Positions 37,391 to 49,700 of a stretch of 64,000 nucleotides of DNA are shown here, piece by piece; the stretch's first letter is position 1; every line of letters begins with the position of its first letter. A program made the translations under genes and the position numbers. Below the pieces are notes generated by a model. That model did no database searches, had not been told where the DNA came from, and saw nothing but the letters and a program-made list of their open reading frames with translations. This DNA is from Takakia lepidozioides (Eukaryota; Streptophyta; Takakiopsida; Takakiales; Takakiaceae): contig CM060733.1 of assembly GCA_030704615.1 (NCBI GenBank), positions 19,160,001 through 19,224,000 of the forward strand, in the 5' to 3' direction.

Positions 37391-37918
37391 ATGGGCGAGT
37401 ACCAACCCTGGTATCAGGGACCAGACCAGCCCTGAATTCTACATACCAAAGGCGATACCATTGCTTGGCTTAGGGTAGGGTTTCTGAGAACAGGCAAATA
37501 CCATACCAGTCTGGTGTTGAGGGCAAGGGTTTAGTGTTGATACTCATTGCAAGCATTTCGCAACCCTTCTTCGACTGGTATCAATTCTTGGTGACAGGAA
37601 GTAGGAAAGAGTGTTATGGCGGCCATTTCGCAGCTTAGGGTAGGTGGATTGTTGGGCGAACAATCACGGCTGTGCATGATGCACTCATCAAGTGTTTTTT
37701 AAGTGAATTGAAGCCTTGTTTGATACCAGATCCCAGTATGTATACCAGCTGGTATTACTTGAGCACATTCGTTGCTTAAGTGATTAAAATTTCTCAGTAT
37801 CCTTACCAGATTGGTATCTAATTTGGAAAATATCCCTGGTACCAATAATCCCCTGGTATGTCATTTTGAAAGCCACCCATATACAGCCTGGTATCAAAAA
37901 CTGTTGATACCAGACCAA
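37326..37918. repeat. Cluster of CTGGTA/TACCAG motifs upstream of proteasome beta-5
   Basis: At least fourteen copies of CTGGTA or its complement TACCAG occur in about 590 bp, often extended to CTGGTATC or GATACCAG. One is the 12-bp palindrome TACCAGCTGGTA at about 37,743-37,754. Well under one copy would be expected by chance. Copies occur in both orientations with irregular spacing. The cluster ends about 260 bp before the ATG at 38178. It could be regulatory sites or a degenerate short-repeat array. Confidence 0.7.
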
Positions 37919-38177
37919 CACTGGATTTTACAGGGTAGATTGATGGATGGATGGAACCCACGTAGGCTTTCCTAGTTTTCTTGAGCGCTACTCATAGAAC
38001 GGATGGATGAATAGTGCAGTGCCGACCTAACTAGGGTTAAGGCACCAACTCCACACGCTTCTTCCTCCTGTGAGGGTCTGTGTGTTTGCTGCAGTGTGGA
38101 TGCATTCTTGCGCTCTTCGACAGGTTTGAGGATTTGGAAACGAAGCTTGATCGGCGGAGAAGAGGTAGGCATCCAAC

Positions 38178-41120
38178 ATGCTGGATTTCAGTGCACTGGA
38201 GCCCGAGACGCTCCACTCGTTTCCCACAACGTTGCAGCCGAATCTGTTTGCGGATCCCAGTTTTCCGCTTCCGTCTGTCGCTGACGTATGATGCATAACT
38301 CCTCAGATTGCCTCCTCAAAGTTGATCTGTGAAGTTTTCAATGTTTGTGAATTCAGGGCTTGGAGCTTGTGAAAGTTTGTGTTGGTGATTGGCAAGTTTG
38401 CAACCCTAGAGTTGACGTCCCCCACCGGCGCAAGTACTATGTCAGCAGATTCCTTGTGGGCTGGTCCGCTTAATGAAGGTTGATAAAGAACGTTCAACAC
38501 TGTAACTGACTAGCCTTATGTGGAGGCTTGCAGTTGGATGGGTTCCAAAAAGCATCAGTGCAAATGGTGAAGCCGGCAAAGGGTACCACTACCCTGGCTT
38601 TTGTGTTTGAGCATGGCGTCATTGTGGCAGCTGATTCTCGTGCCAGCATGGGGAATTACATCTGTATGCTCTCTCTCTCTCTCTCCAACCCAGCACATAT
38701 GGCAGAGGTTCAAATTTAGGTTTAATCTGGGAATTGTAGCCTGTACATTGGTTTGGTTGACCTTTTGAGGTAAGTTGGTGAAAACATTGTATGATCTATG
38801 GCAGCTTCACAGTCAGTGAAAAAGATATTGGAAATCAATCCGTATCTGTTGGGCACCATGGCTGGAGGTGCTGCCGACTGTCAGTTCTGGCAACGGAACC
38901 TCGGCACCCGGGTACTCCATTACATCCTTCCTTGTGCATGTCATCTCTAGGATTTTCTCCTATATTTTCCTTGAGTTGCTTGCCAGAGGGACAGACTGTA
39001 CTCCTGCAATTTGTAGCCTTGTGTCCATTGACCGCAGCTTTTCTTTTGGAAAGAAATAGAAACACTTGAAGAACTGTACATTACACCCCAGGAGAAGCAA
39101 GATCGCAATGAGTACTCACTCTAGAGCTTTGGAATGTTGCTTGAACAGTGCCGGCTGCATGAGCTTGCAAATAAGAGGCGTATCTCGGTGACTGGTGCAT
39201 CTAAACTGCTTGCTAATACCTTGTATTCATATCGAGGAATGGGCCTCTCGATGGGCACTATGATTGCTGGCTGGGATGAAACAGTATGCTCTATCTCAAC
39301 TTGGTTATTGAAATTATTTGCTGCTTTGAGTCTTGTTTGAGCAAGAGTGAAGTTGCTGGTCAATGTTGATGTAATTTCCAGTCGATGCAGTGCACTCTTG
39401 GCCAGTAGTTTTTCTTTGATCCGGAGCATTCCACAACAAGGGAAACCTTTTGGCCATCTTCTGGGTGTTTTCTCTAATCCTTTTTTCCCAGCAGCTTCAT
39501 AAACCCTTAAATTTGTGTTGAACCTGTACCGCATCCTTACTTGTCGGACCTGATCAAAGTTAAATGCACTGCAAAATGATTTGCTACTCCAGCCTGAGTG
39601 GATCAATTAGGGTTCTAAGGTCATATGAGAAGGGGATAGATACTGTAAGTCTGAAGTTCCCAGCAAGCATGAATAAACAGGCTGTTTAGATGTCATCTAC
39701 ACTTAGTTTGCCTTAGCCTAATCAAAATTTGAAACAAAATTCTACTACTCAAATTGGCTGTGTTGACTCTTTCTCTTTCTGTGGTGCGAAAAGAAGCCAA
39801 AGATCAGATCAAACTTTGTCAACTAATGACCTCTCTTCAATTTGGTGGGTGGTGCCGACCAATCAAGAAAAGGTGGCCAATCTTCGTTTTTTAATGATTT
39901 TTAGATGCACACACACAGTATTTGGATCGTGGCCAGCATTGCAAGTGATGGTCAATGAGTACATCTCCTGACATGTACATAATGTGACGAGCAACTCATC
40001 TTTTTATTGCAGGGTCCAGGCCTTTACTACGTGGATAGCGAGGGTGGTAGGGTGAAAGGCAAACGTTTTTCAGTTGGATCAGGCTCTACATATGCTTATG
40101 GTGTTCTTGATACAGGGTAAGAAGTTATAGCTAATACCCAAGGGTTTACTTGCTATTGTTAGGGAGGCACTGGTTCATTTGCAGTGTTGAGTTATTGACA
40201 GCCTGGAGACACCTCTTACTTTCAGTGCCTTGAATCCTGCAGGTTTCAGTGGGACATGTCAATTGAGGAGGCTGTGGAGCTTGCTCGACGTGCAATTTAT
40301 CATGCCACTTTCCGTGATGGAGCCAGTGGGGGTGTGGTCAGTGGTAAGTATGTTTCTATTTATATTTCATCAGTGTCGGGTGATGCAGAGGAAGGATGAT
40401 ACTGGTCAGAGCTAGCCCAATTTGTATTGCATGGGCACTTGTTCTACAACCGGGTTTAGTTTGGCTGCCCCGGTTTTTCTTTTGATACTCAAGACCCCTA
40501 CGTGCGTCAAGTTGCATATTACCCGTATATGGCTGCATTGAACATGTAGAATAGACTCCAACATAAGCATATGTGGGGTTGAACCAACCTATGCAATGGT
40601 GTTTGTACAGACTATTTGCTCAAATCTGCACAACCATAATGAGTATGATGCCATGGGTCTTGTCAAGTGTGTTGTAGTCAAACAAACTAGAACGCAGCTG
40701 TCTCCTTGTTGAGGGTGGGTACTTCTTCTGGTCACTTGTAGTACATTCAGGGCTGATTCTTTGGGCCCACTTCTCCATAGACCTCGAATCCCTGTATTTG
40801 GCACCTGGTATTGTCCACTTGAACCATTTAGGATAAACTCCATATACATTCCACAGTTTCGTGACTGACCTAAACACTTGGCTACATTCTGACAGAATTT
40901 CAAACCAGTTGAGTAGGATGCCATGCATCATTCTATTGCAGAACAAGCATTAGATCTTACTTAGAGCTTGGTGTGCATTGTTGTTGCAGTTTACTATGTC
41001 GGGCCGCAGGGGTGGAAAAAGATGTCAGGGGACGACGTTGGTGAGCTTCACTACAAGTACTACCCTGTACCGGAAGCTACTGTTGAAGCAGAGATGGGTG
41101 AGGCTGAAAGCTCATCATGA
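38178..41120 (+). CDS. PBE: 20S proteasome subunit beta type-5
   Basis: Seven exons (38178-38285, 38534-38663, 38805-38911, 39149-39283, 40013-40116, 40243-40343, 40990-41120) join in phase to 271 residues. This is the chymotrypsin-like catalytic subunit of the 20S core. The propeptide runs to Gly53, and Thr54 starts the mature enzyme (KPAKG then TTTLAF). Counting from that Thr, Asp17, Lys33 and Met45 are all present ([26 protein letters not shown]), so the active site and S1 pocket are intact. [39 protein letters not shown] and [12 protein letters not shown] are nearly identical to plant PBE1. It acts in the proteasome inner beta ring. All introns have GT-AG ends. Confidence 0.97.
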
Positions 41121-42677
41121 TTTTGCACAACTCCCCAAATTAAGAGACTTTCTGCCTTCATCTACTGTGAAAACAAGGTGGTGGTGATTCAGGGGGATAA
41201 CATCCTTTGTTCCATTGGCAACAGACTTTGAGGGTGCATATCACCACACCTCAGCGGTCCATGGCATTCAATGGGAAGTAGGAGGCAGAAGTAGAGGCAC
41301 AGGTCGGACTTCAGGGGTGATGTAAAACAGAGGATGCATGTGGACAGAATGCTGCAATAAGCTGCTTTCACTATTTGTTTTTCCTCTCATTTTTATGTTT
41401 ATTGGGAGGGGAAGACAGCCAATCCATTGGCAAATACGGTCAAGTCGGGTCTTGGGAAATGATTTTGACATTACTTTAGTTGGTACCCAGTTCTGTTTTT
41501 ACAAGACTTCCACCACCCTTCCTTGCACCAAAACACTGATGGGTGTTTGGTGAAGGCAGCCAAAGTCCAGGAGAGAGGATTTGAACGAGGGTCAGGCCCT
41601 CAATGGCAACACTGGTGGTATACCTCAACGCAGATGTTTTCCTGTGAGCAAATCTTTGCACAAGGCAGGCAATAAAACTGAACACAGAAGTCACCTTCCT
41701 TCCCTTCATGTATCCAACAGGATTTCATCAGCAAAGGGGGATTGAATGATGGTCTTGGGCCTCCTCTTTCACCTACTCCTTCACATCTGTAGCATTTCAT
41801 TGTGTAGAAGTAGTGTCTGCCCATTGCCTAATACTAAGAATGCCTTGCAGATTATATAGTTTGAACAGTTGAAATTCTGCTCAAGCAGAGGGTGGAAGGT
41901 ATTTGGGTGGGTGGCCCAGCATGCACGTGCCAGGTTTCCTCAAGTCAATTGTGATGGCTTTGACTGGGAGTACTTATACACCCTTGCATCCATGGATCCA
42001 TGAAGCACTGATGATGTAAACTCAGAACCAGCCGCACGGCGCTGCTTTTTCCATTTTAGCTCATCCACATTGAAAAGCCCATAGGTAAGAAGGCCTCATT
42101 CTCCTGAGAAAAGACAAGTCTTAAGACTCGACTAGACTAGTTAAGAAATCCACCATCAGAAAGACTTGAAAAGGATGGGTTTCTGAGTAAAGATATGTGC
42201 CTCTGTCCCCTTATTTAAGGGAAAAAAAAGCTGAGACTTCACAATGGCTCTCTCAAAAGAATTGGATCTTCAAGAAGGATAAAAGGACACGGATGCGGAG
42301 AATGTGGTCACTCTTTCGAGAGAGAAAGGTCAGCCTCAAGTGTTTGGAGAGCCCTCTCTCACAATTTTCCTCCACTGCACAAACCACAGCGATTGCTTTC
42401 TGATTTGATGTCTGTCTGAGAAACCCACCTTCCAATTCTTCACATCAGCTCCTCGGACCTCCTCTTCTTGCAGAAGGCCTGATCACTCTACCATTGTTGC
42501 CCTTTCACACCATTTTGAGGTGCGGTTTGCTTCCTGTGCCTTCAGTCTGGAACTGGCGGATTAGTTCCAGGCGTGCAGTTGGAGGCTTACACATCTCGGT
42601 TGTGTTGTATCAATTCTCGCGGTGTGTTGTTTGTGGCAGGAACTCTTGAAGAAAAGAGTTGGATTTGGTAAGAAGCC
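41121..42677. other. Intergenic region with SINE-like element and 6PGDH leader
   Basis: It contains a SINE-like sequence at about 41,490-41,640 (listed separately). Close to the 6PGDH start, TGTTTGTGGCAG at about 42,629-42,640 would be a good 3' splice site, suggesting a 5' UTR intron as in other plant 6PGDH genes. Nothing else coding was recognised. Confidence 0.45.
41490..41640 (-). repeat. SINE-like element, copy 1
   Basis: Plus-strand TTTTTACAAGACTTCCACCA matches the T-rich-then-CTTCCACCA start of the element at 60,368-60,535. Both contain GGATTTGAAC about 80-110 bases further on; read on the minus strand this is GTTCAAATCC, a Pol III B-box consensus. The rest is diverged. It lies downstream of the proteasome gene. 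Confidence 0.4.
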
Positions 42678-44168
42678 ATGGATGGCAAAGGACTCTCGAG
42701 AATTGGGTTGGCAGGGTTGGCAGTGATGGGCCAAAATCTGGCACTGAACATCGCTGAGAAAGGCTTTCCCATCTCCGTCTACAACCGGACGGCGAGCAAA
42801 GTGGATGAGACTGTGGAGCGTGCCAAGCAGGAAGGCAATCTTCCTCTGAAAGGTTTCTATACTGCCAAGGAGTTTGTGCTCTCACTGCAGAAGCCTCGGG
42901 CTATCATCATTTTGGTGAAGGCGGGTGCGCCTGTGGATCAAACAATTGAGACCTTGTCACAGTACCTTGAACGTGGTGATTGCATCATCGATGGTGGGAA
43001 TGAGTGGTATGAGAATACCGAGAGGCGCGCAGCTGCGGTGAAATCCAAGGGATTACTCTATCTGGGCATGGGCGTTTCAGGAGGTGAGGAAGGAGCTCGA
43101 AATGGGCCTGCTTTGATGCCCGGGGGTACACTGGAGGCCTACCAATACATAGAAGATATTGTCAAGAAAGTGGCAGCTCAAGTTAACGATGGTCCCTGTG
43201 TGACATACGTGGGAGAGGGTGGTGCTGGCAATTTCGTGAAGATGGTGCACAACGGGATTGAATACGGTGACATGCAGCTCATCGCCGAGGCGTACGATGT
43301 TCTCAAGTCTGTAGGTGGCCTGACAAACCAGGAATTGCATGTGACTTTCAGTGAGTGGAATAAGGGGGAGCTTGAGAGCTTTCTGATAGAAATCACTGCC
43401 GACATCTTCTCGGTCAAGGATGATAAGGGCGATGGCGAATTGGTTGACAAAGTATTGGACAAGACAGGGATGAAGGGGACAGGTAAGTGGACCGTTCAGC
43501 AGGCTGCGGAGTTGTCTATTGCAGCACCTACCATTGCCACATCTCTGGACTTGCGTTTTCTCTCTGGATTGAAAGAGGAGCGTGTTGCCGCTGCCTCTGT
43601 CTTCAAACAGGCTGGGATCAGTGACCTGTTGGCCGCGAAGGACGTAAACAAGAAACAACTTGTGGACGATGTCCGAAAGGCCTTGTATGCTGCTAAAATT
43701 TGCAGCTATGCTCAAGGTATGAATCTCATACGAGCCAAGAGCATTGAGAAAGGGTGGAACCTGAACCTTGGCGAGCTCGCCCGTATCTGGAAAGGAGGGT
43801 GCATCATCAGGGCCATCTTTCTGGACAGAATCAAGCAGGCATACGACCGGAACGCCAAGCTGGCCAGCTTACTGGTAGATCCGGAGTTTGCTAAAGAGAT
43901 GGTGGAGAGGCAAGGGGCATGGAGGCGAGTTGTGACCCTTGCGATTGAGGTTGGAGTAAGTACCCCAGGTCTGAGTGCCAGCCTTGCCTACTTTGACACC
44001 TATCGTCGAGGTCGCCTACCTGCCAACCTTGTCCAGGCCCAGCGTGATTACTTTGGTGCTCACACTTACGAACGTATTGACATGCCAGGAGCATTTCACA
44101 CAGAGTGGTTCAAAATCGCCAAGAAGCACATCAGTACCAAGGAAGAAACAGTCAGAGCTGCAATGTAA
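42678..44168 (+). CDS. 6PGD: 6-phosphogluconate dehydrogenase, decarboxylating
   Basis: This uninterrupted frame of 496 residues encodes the pentose-phosphate enzyme that converts 6-phosphogluconate and NADP+ to ribulose 5-phosphate, CO2 and NADPH. The N-terminus has the Rossmann motif GLAVMGQNLALN (the usual GxAxMGxN pattern). The substrate-site signature GVSGGEEGARNGPALMPGG and the catalytic-helix region NFVKMVHNGIEYGDMQLIAE include the conserved Lys, His and Asn. The long helical C-terminal domain ends AFHTEWFKIAKKH. There is no targeting extension, so a cytosolic form is likely; plant 6PGDHs can also be plastidic or peroxisomal. Lack of introns in the coding region is usual for plant 6PGDH. 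Confidence 0.97.
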   Translation: MDGKGLSRIGLAGLAVMGQNLALNIAEKGFPISVYNRTASKVDETVERAKQEGNLPLKGFYTAKEFVLSLQKPRAIIILVKAGAPVDQTIETLSQYLERGDCIIDGGNEWYENTERRAAAVKSKGLLYLGMGVSGGEEGARNGPALMPGGTLEAYQYIEDIVKKVAAQVNDGPCVTYVGEGGAGNFVKMVHNGIEYGDMQLIAEAYDVLKSVGGLTNQELHVTFSEWNKGELESFLIEITADIFSVKDDKGDGELVDKVLDKTGMKGTGKWTVQQAAELSIAAPTIATSLDLRFLSGLKEERVAAASVFKQAGISDLLAAKDVNKKQLVDDVRKALYAAKICSYAQGMNLIRAKSIEKGWNLNLGELARIWKGGCIIRAIFLDRIKQAYDRNAKLASLLVDPEFAKEMVERQGAWRRVVTLAIEVGVSTPGLSASLAYFDTYRRGRLPANLVQAQRDYFGAHTYERIDMPGAFHTEWFKIAKKHISTKEETVRAAM

Positions 44169-46771
44169 CACTCTTTCCCACATTTCATAAAGGTCCTGTT
44201 TCTCTACAGCACTTCTTTGATCAGTCAAGCCAAGCACTAAATCGTTGCAAGCTGGTGACACTATTGAATAAAAACACGTTGTACCCCATTTCTGGTTCTG
44301 GTAGCATACATTTTTCTCATGTATTGCAACTGTGCATCGAACTGCTGGTGCTAAATTGTGTTACCGAATATCTTGAGGGGTGTTTTGTATGTGCTTTCAG
44401 CCTTTGCGAATCGCTGGTCACTAGTTATAGTGTCAAGGTCATCAAGTGTTATCCAGTGTTACCTGCTGTGGTCTGTAACAATGTCACTCTTGGGTAGCCT
44501 CGGAAGCGTGGGATTCTTGAAAGAGATTTGAAGTACACCAATCTGATCCAAACAAGTAGGCATGTATCTCATCTCTTAGCCCTTATCTAGTCATCATGTC
44601 AGTCTAAGAGGAGAGAAGATGGCCACAAGCAATGCATTCACTGTCAAGCGCTGTCTCAAAGTTCAACATGGCCTTGGGAACAGCCAATCTACCACAGCTC
44701 GACAAAATTTGAAGCTAATGAAAGGCTCACTAGAGAATCTGAAAGCAAGTTTTCCAATGTCTTCTTCTGTCTCTCCATTCCTGCTTTTGCATCCACAGTA
44801 CAGCAAGTGTGGCTCAGTGAGTGCATCTTGCTCACGACACCAGCCATGATGCACAGTGGTGATGGAGGTTCTGGGTCCAATTTCACAAAGGCACACCCAC
44901 GCTACTGGAAGTGCTATAATCTACTGCTGTGAAACATTAGAGCAGTGAACCCACGAGGCTTGTCAGTATGGTACCGTCTATATCTTGTTCTTCAATGGTC
45001 TCTTGGAATGTTTGAATGATCTCTCCTTGGCATATTATTTGCAATTCCTGCACTTGCGACGAGATTGTCCGCTTAAATTCCTCTGGACTTACTTTTGTAC
45101 GTTTGAACTGTCATCTTCACCTTTACATATTTGGCTCATGCAACTTGCAGCTTCACTATGCAGAATTTGACTACCTTGCAAGTCACCCCTCTCTATTATG
45201 CTCGCCTCTCATGACCTTCTTGAATCTACTTCCACCCTTTAAAAAATGGTGGGAGTTATATTTGCACTCTCACCCCAAATCTTCCATGTGAATGGTGAAT
45301 TTTCATGGGAGACTAGACAATGACCAGTCAATACCTAGTGACTCTACTGCACAGTTATAAGTAATTCCATGAATTCAAAGAAGGTATACAGGAGTGAGCC
45401 TGCAAAAGTTCCTGATTGCAGGTCACTGGACCCAACCTGTTTCCAAAATTGAAGAGTCTGTTCTTTGATCCGAAAATGTGCAGGCTTACTTAGACTGTGT
45501 GTGTCAAGAAATGTTTCCTAGGAATCATTTATCTCCTTAAGAAAGGTAGGTTTTGTGCCTCAGCATGCAACATAGTCAGTCAATTTGCAGAAGGATTGGT
45601 AATGGAAGTTCTGCTCTCAGGATCTCATAACAGACGAACAGATGAAGGGTGATTTGTCTCCTAGCTAGGGCGCTTCTTTAAAACATGGAAAACACCATTA
45701 TCAAGCTTTACAAATTGGAAACCTTAATAACCTGAGCCTCAAGCTTACACTTAGTCTCTGTTATCCATCTAGTCTTAGCAACTCCAATTTCCAACTACCC
45801 ATGCTGGAAATTTCTACTGATCGTTCCAGTTTTTCCTCACCTTTCTCATTCGCCAGAATCACAATAAGTTGGAGTATCAATTAGGATTAGAGGTCCCAAC
45901 AAATTCTAGGCTACAATCTCAGATCCACCCGCTTCAAGTTCCTTTAAGATTGCGATTTCTGCCCTTTGCGTCAAAATCTTGTTGTTATGGATCTACTCTT
46001 GAACAAAATTGTTGGAGGGAGCATGTGTAGCCAGCATCTTAGCCTGTGCCCACATGATTTCATTTCTTGCATTGCCACAACTTGTGCATTGAATTTCTGT
46101 ATTGGAATGTAATCCTGAACTTTTGAGTCATTAGACCAGCACTGCAATGAGATGGAGAAAAAGAGGGAAGAATGTGCCTGCTCATGGCATTGCTCTTTCA
46201 ACTCGTGGTAAGAAGCTACAAGCCTGTTGCAACGCACGTGGTGGTCTAACTGCAGCGGCCCTCCTGGTTTTGGATGTGGTGGTCCCATGGCCTTTCCCAT
46301 GACGCAGACATGCAGAGTTTGTCAGAGCAGGAAGGGAAGTGGGCTAGCTTCCCATTGATTGCAGTGCATGCCTTCAATGGATTGGAGATCCCAAAGTGAA
46401 ACACTTCAAGGGATGGATGCCATCCTAGTGGTGATAGTGACTAATGAATCTTACCAATGTTAATGGAAGAAGCCCCTAGAATACCCATTTGGCAATGCAA
46501 CTCCACCTGCTACTAGTTGGACCGTGCAGCATAGCCTCCAACATTGGCTAAGGGGCTAAGCCTAGGAGTTTGTCATCAACCACTATTTTTGAATGCAAAT
46601 CAACTTTAATGTGGCCAATTCCCTCACAAGTGGGCTACATGTTCTGAGGACATGCATCTGCTGTATGTTTAATCACCTAACAATGTGCATAGCAAAAATC
46701 ACAAATATGCCTACAAACAAGAGCAAGGATCCTAGTGAGAGACATGAAAACAGAGGCCTTTCTTTCCATAC
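44169..46771. other. Convergent region; 3' exons of the CCDC13-like gene expected but not found
   Basis: It holds the 6PGDH 3' UTR (+) and must hold the last exons of the CCDC13-like gene (-), whose visible part stops at an in-frame donor at 46772. Minus-strand frames near 44,700-44,820 and 45,990-46,300 have some helical character but no residues I can tie to the family. No transposon was recognised. Confidence 0.4.
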
Positions 46772-49700
46772 CTGTCGGGCAGCTGCAAGTTCTATAGTTA
46801 GAGCTTGGATCAGGAGATCGTCATTTGTGCTTTTTCCCAAAAGTAGTCCCATCTTCTGCCTTGCCCCCCTTATCTGTCACATTTCCAGAGAAACTATGTG
46901 GAAACTAGTGAGAACTTGATGCCAGTCTTACATAGACCCTGTAGGATAGATGTATCAGCTGTTTGCAAGTCATGGTAATGGCATTATAAATGTCATTATC
47001 AATATTCAGAAAGGAATTATCAGCAAGTAGATCTTTTCCTTTTGTGTTTGGCTACTGGCAAGCGAGAGCTGGCAGTATAGTAGTCTAGTATAGTGACCCT
47101 TCTACAGACTTGTCTCCAATAATAGGGTGCCTACCAAGTCCGTTAGTTCCTGTGAAGCGAAGAAGCCATCAGAGTCACAATAACTGTTCATGATGGTTTC
47201 TCATTGACCATGGAAGTAGTTTTGTTGTTGATTCTTGGCAATGTGCCCTTCTCACAGAGATTGACTAACAACCGAGACTGAGGTCCCACTGCCACACACT
47301 CAAGTTAGAGAGGGCACATCCTAAAAGAATAAGAAATAATAATGATCCAACTTGGAAGTGTTGGATACCTCTTTCTCCACGTTATTCTTACGTGCAATCA
47401 CAGCATCAAGCCTTTGCTTTTGCATCCCCCACGAAGTTCTCAAAGCCTGCATCATCATCAGAAATTTGAACAAGACCTGTTATGTTATTCACCTCAATGT
47501 CATCAAACCAACTTCTCATGGGGGGAGAACCAGCCTGGACACTGATAGTCACTGGCGGTCCCCATGACCATATGCACAGTTGAATAATGGCAGGCCACAA
47601 AACTGAAAGGTGAATGATGATCTGCCTATGAGCCTAATCCAAGGGGAGAGGAATGTTGTATTCCTGTCTTCAAATGTTGCTGCTTTCCAATGGATTGAAG
47701 GCCCCACAGAGCAATTTGATAGATTTAAACAATTTCCATTTTGAGCTCTACTGGAGGTAGCTTGCATCACAGCCAGCACTGCAATCTACTGCATATGAAT
47801 TGATCATGCTCGTACCCTTTCCAAAGTTATGGCAGTGTAGTAAACCTAGAAAACTATCTTCGCTAAATGTACCAAAAGTACCATGACTCACCAGAAAATC
47901 ATGGACCATTTTGTCATATTGTAGCCGTCGGTCCTTGTCCATTGCTTCAAGCTGGTTTCTATGAAGAATCTCAACAGTCCGATGCTCATCATTGAAAACT
48001 GTGTTGTAGCCAGGGTCAGAGGGTTGCAGCTCCTCGACTTGCACCTTCAACTCTGCAACCTTGTCCTGGAAGCATATGTATCCCATTTCAGGGGCTATGG
48101 CACTACCAAAAAGTATTAGATCATGAAAGAATGACTGGGTCAGTGGTCTCTGGCTGTGTAAGAATCATGTGTTCTGGCAATGAAGACTACACCAGTGCTC
48201 AAGTATCTCTATCCTACTCAGTGAGCCATGAATTGGTTTGTTGTTAAACGTACACCGAGATTCAGGGGTCAGCAGCATAGCAGGCATTTTTAACAACCAG
48301 TCAAGCAGGAAAGGGAATTCCATTACCCTGAGAAGAGATACTTGCTCACTACGCCCCACCCAGCCACTGCCTTCCTCCAAAACCTGGTGTCACATTCCAG
48401 TCCTTGATTTATAGGTCAAACCTGACTGCTGATCATTCTACTGTGAAGGTCTTGGCCTCTCCCCACACAACACTGAAATGAAATGAAATGGTGCTTTATA
48501 ACATCCGCGTGAATAAGCTCGCCTACCATGTGTGCATAAACCTGATCTTTTCTAACCCCTGCGATTTTTAGCAATTTAAAAACATTGAAACTGTTGTGAC
48601 CATGAAGTTGAGTAACCTCTATTGCAAGGAAGAGGGAAGACAGTCCGTTCAAGTCCCACCCTTATCCCTTTTGCATATAATTATCTAGTCATGATGGTTT
48701 ACTCAACATGTTCCAAAAGAACTGGAAGTGTTAAAAGACAATGCACATGGTAACACTATCATGAGATCCAGCAAAAGGAGGAACTACTGAGATGAATTAC
48801 TTGACAATCAGATAGTGCAAGAGATCATGCAGATAGACTCCAATCAGACCAGAAACTTGTGCAACCAAGCACTGAATGAGAGAACCTTCTGAAGAGGAAT
48901 GTGCTCGCCAACTTCACGCTGGATGATATGATGCAGTTTCGAAATTTTGCTTTCCAAAATTGTCTGGTTTGCCTGTACCTCCAAAAGCCTCCTGTTTGTC
49001 TGACCCACACACCGATCCACTCTCCCAGCTTACAAAAAAGATGTTTGATGGTACGTTACTCAGCATTCTGGAAAGCTTCTTTGAACATTCCATATAGAGT
49101 AGAGCTGTGGTGGGCAGGGGGACCAAGGAAGCGGTGATAGTCTACTTACAACCTTGGCCAGCGATATCTACGAAGAGGAGAGAAAACAGTGAACACTAAA
49201 CCTACAACTCTACATGCAAAGAAATCTGTGAAAAATATTGTCAAGTACACTCTACATTGAGTTGACAAGGGTGGATGCATTATCTCCTATACATACACAT
49301 GTATCAAATCACAAAGCTCCATGATTGATCAATATCTCCACCCACATCTTTGTGTCATGAAACCTGACCTCTCCAAGTACAACTTGTTCACAGACAACAT
49401 ATTATGGGCTCTAACAATAAACTATTCCAGCCTAAAACATAACAAAAGGCTCATGCATGAACTAATCAGCAGAAGGGAGCAAGAGGGAAACCCTATGATA
49501 CTTGTCCACCCAGTAATCAAGACCAGCCTTGATTGAGCTCTCATCTTCTCCCCTTGGCTGAGCTCTATTCAGCAGCTGCATTCCAAAAATAGCAAAAATC
49601 CCCTTACAAACAGCAACAACACTCCCTCTCTTTCATATCTACATGAAGCTCTCCCCCTTAGAGAATATTTTGTAGTTGACTCGTACTTTCTTGGTTTGTT

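Noticed and set aside
42587-44261. Minus-strand frames of up to 212 codons
   Set aside because: They lie antisense to the intact 6-phosphogluconate dehydrogenase and have no family features.
46000-46300. Minus-strand frame of 109 codons as a CCDC13 C-terminal exon
   Set aside because: It lies where an exon is expected, but the residues do not match the family and no phase-consistent splice sites were found.
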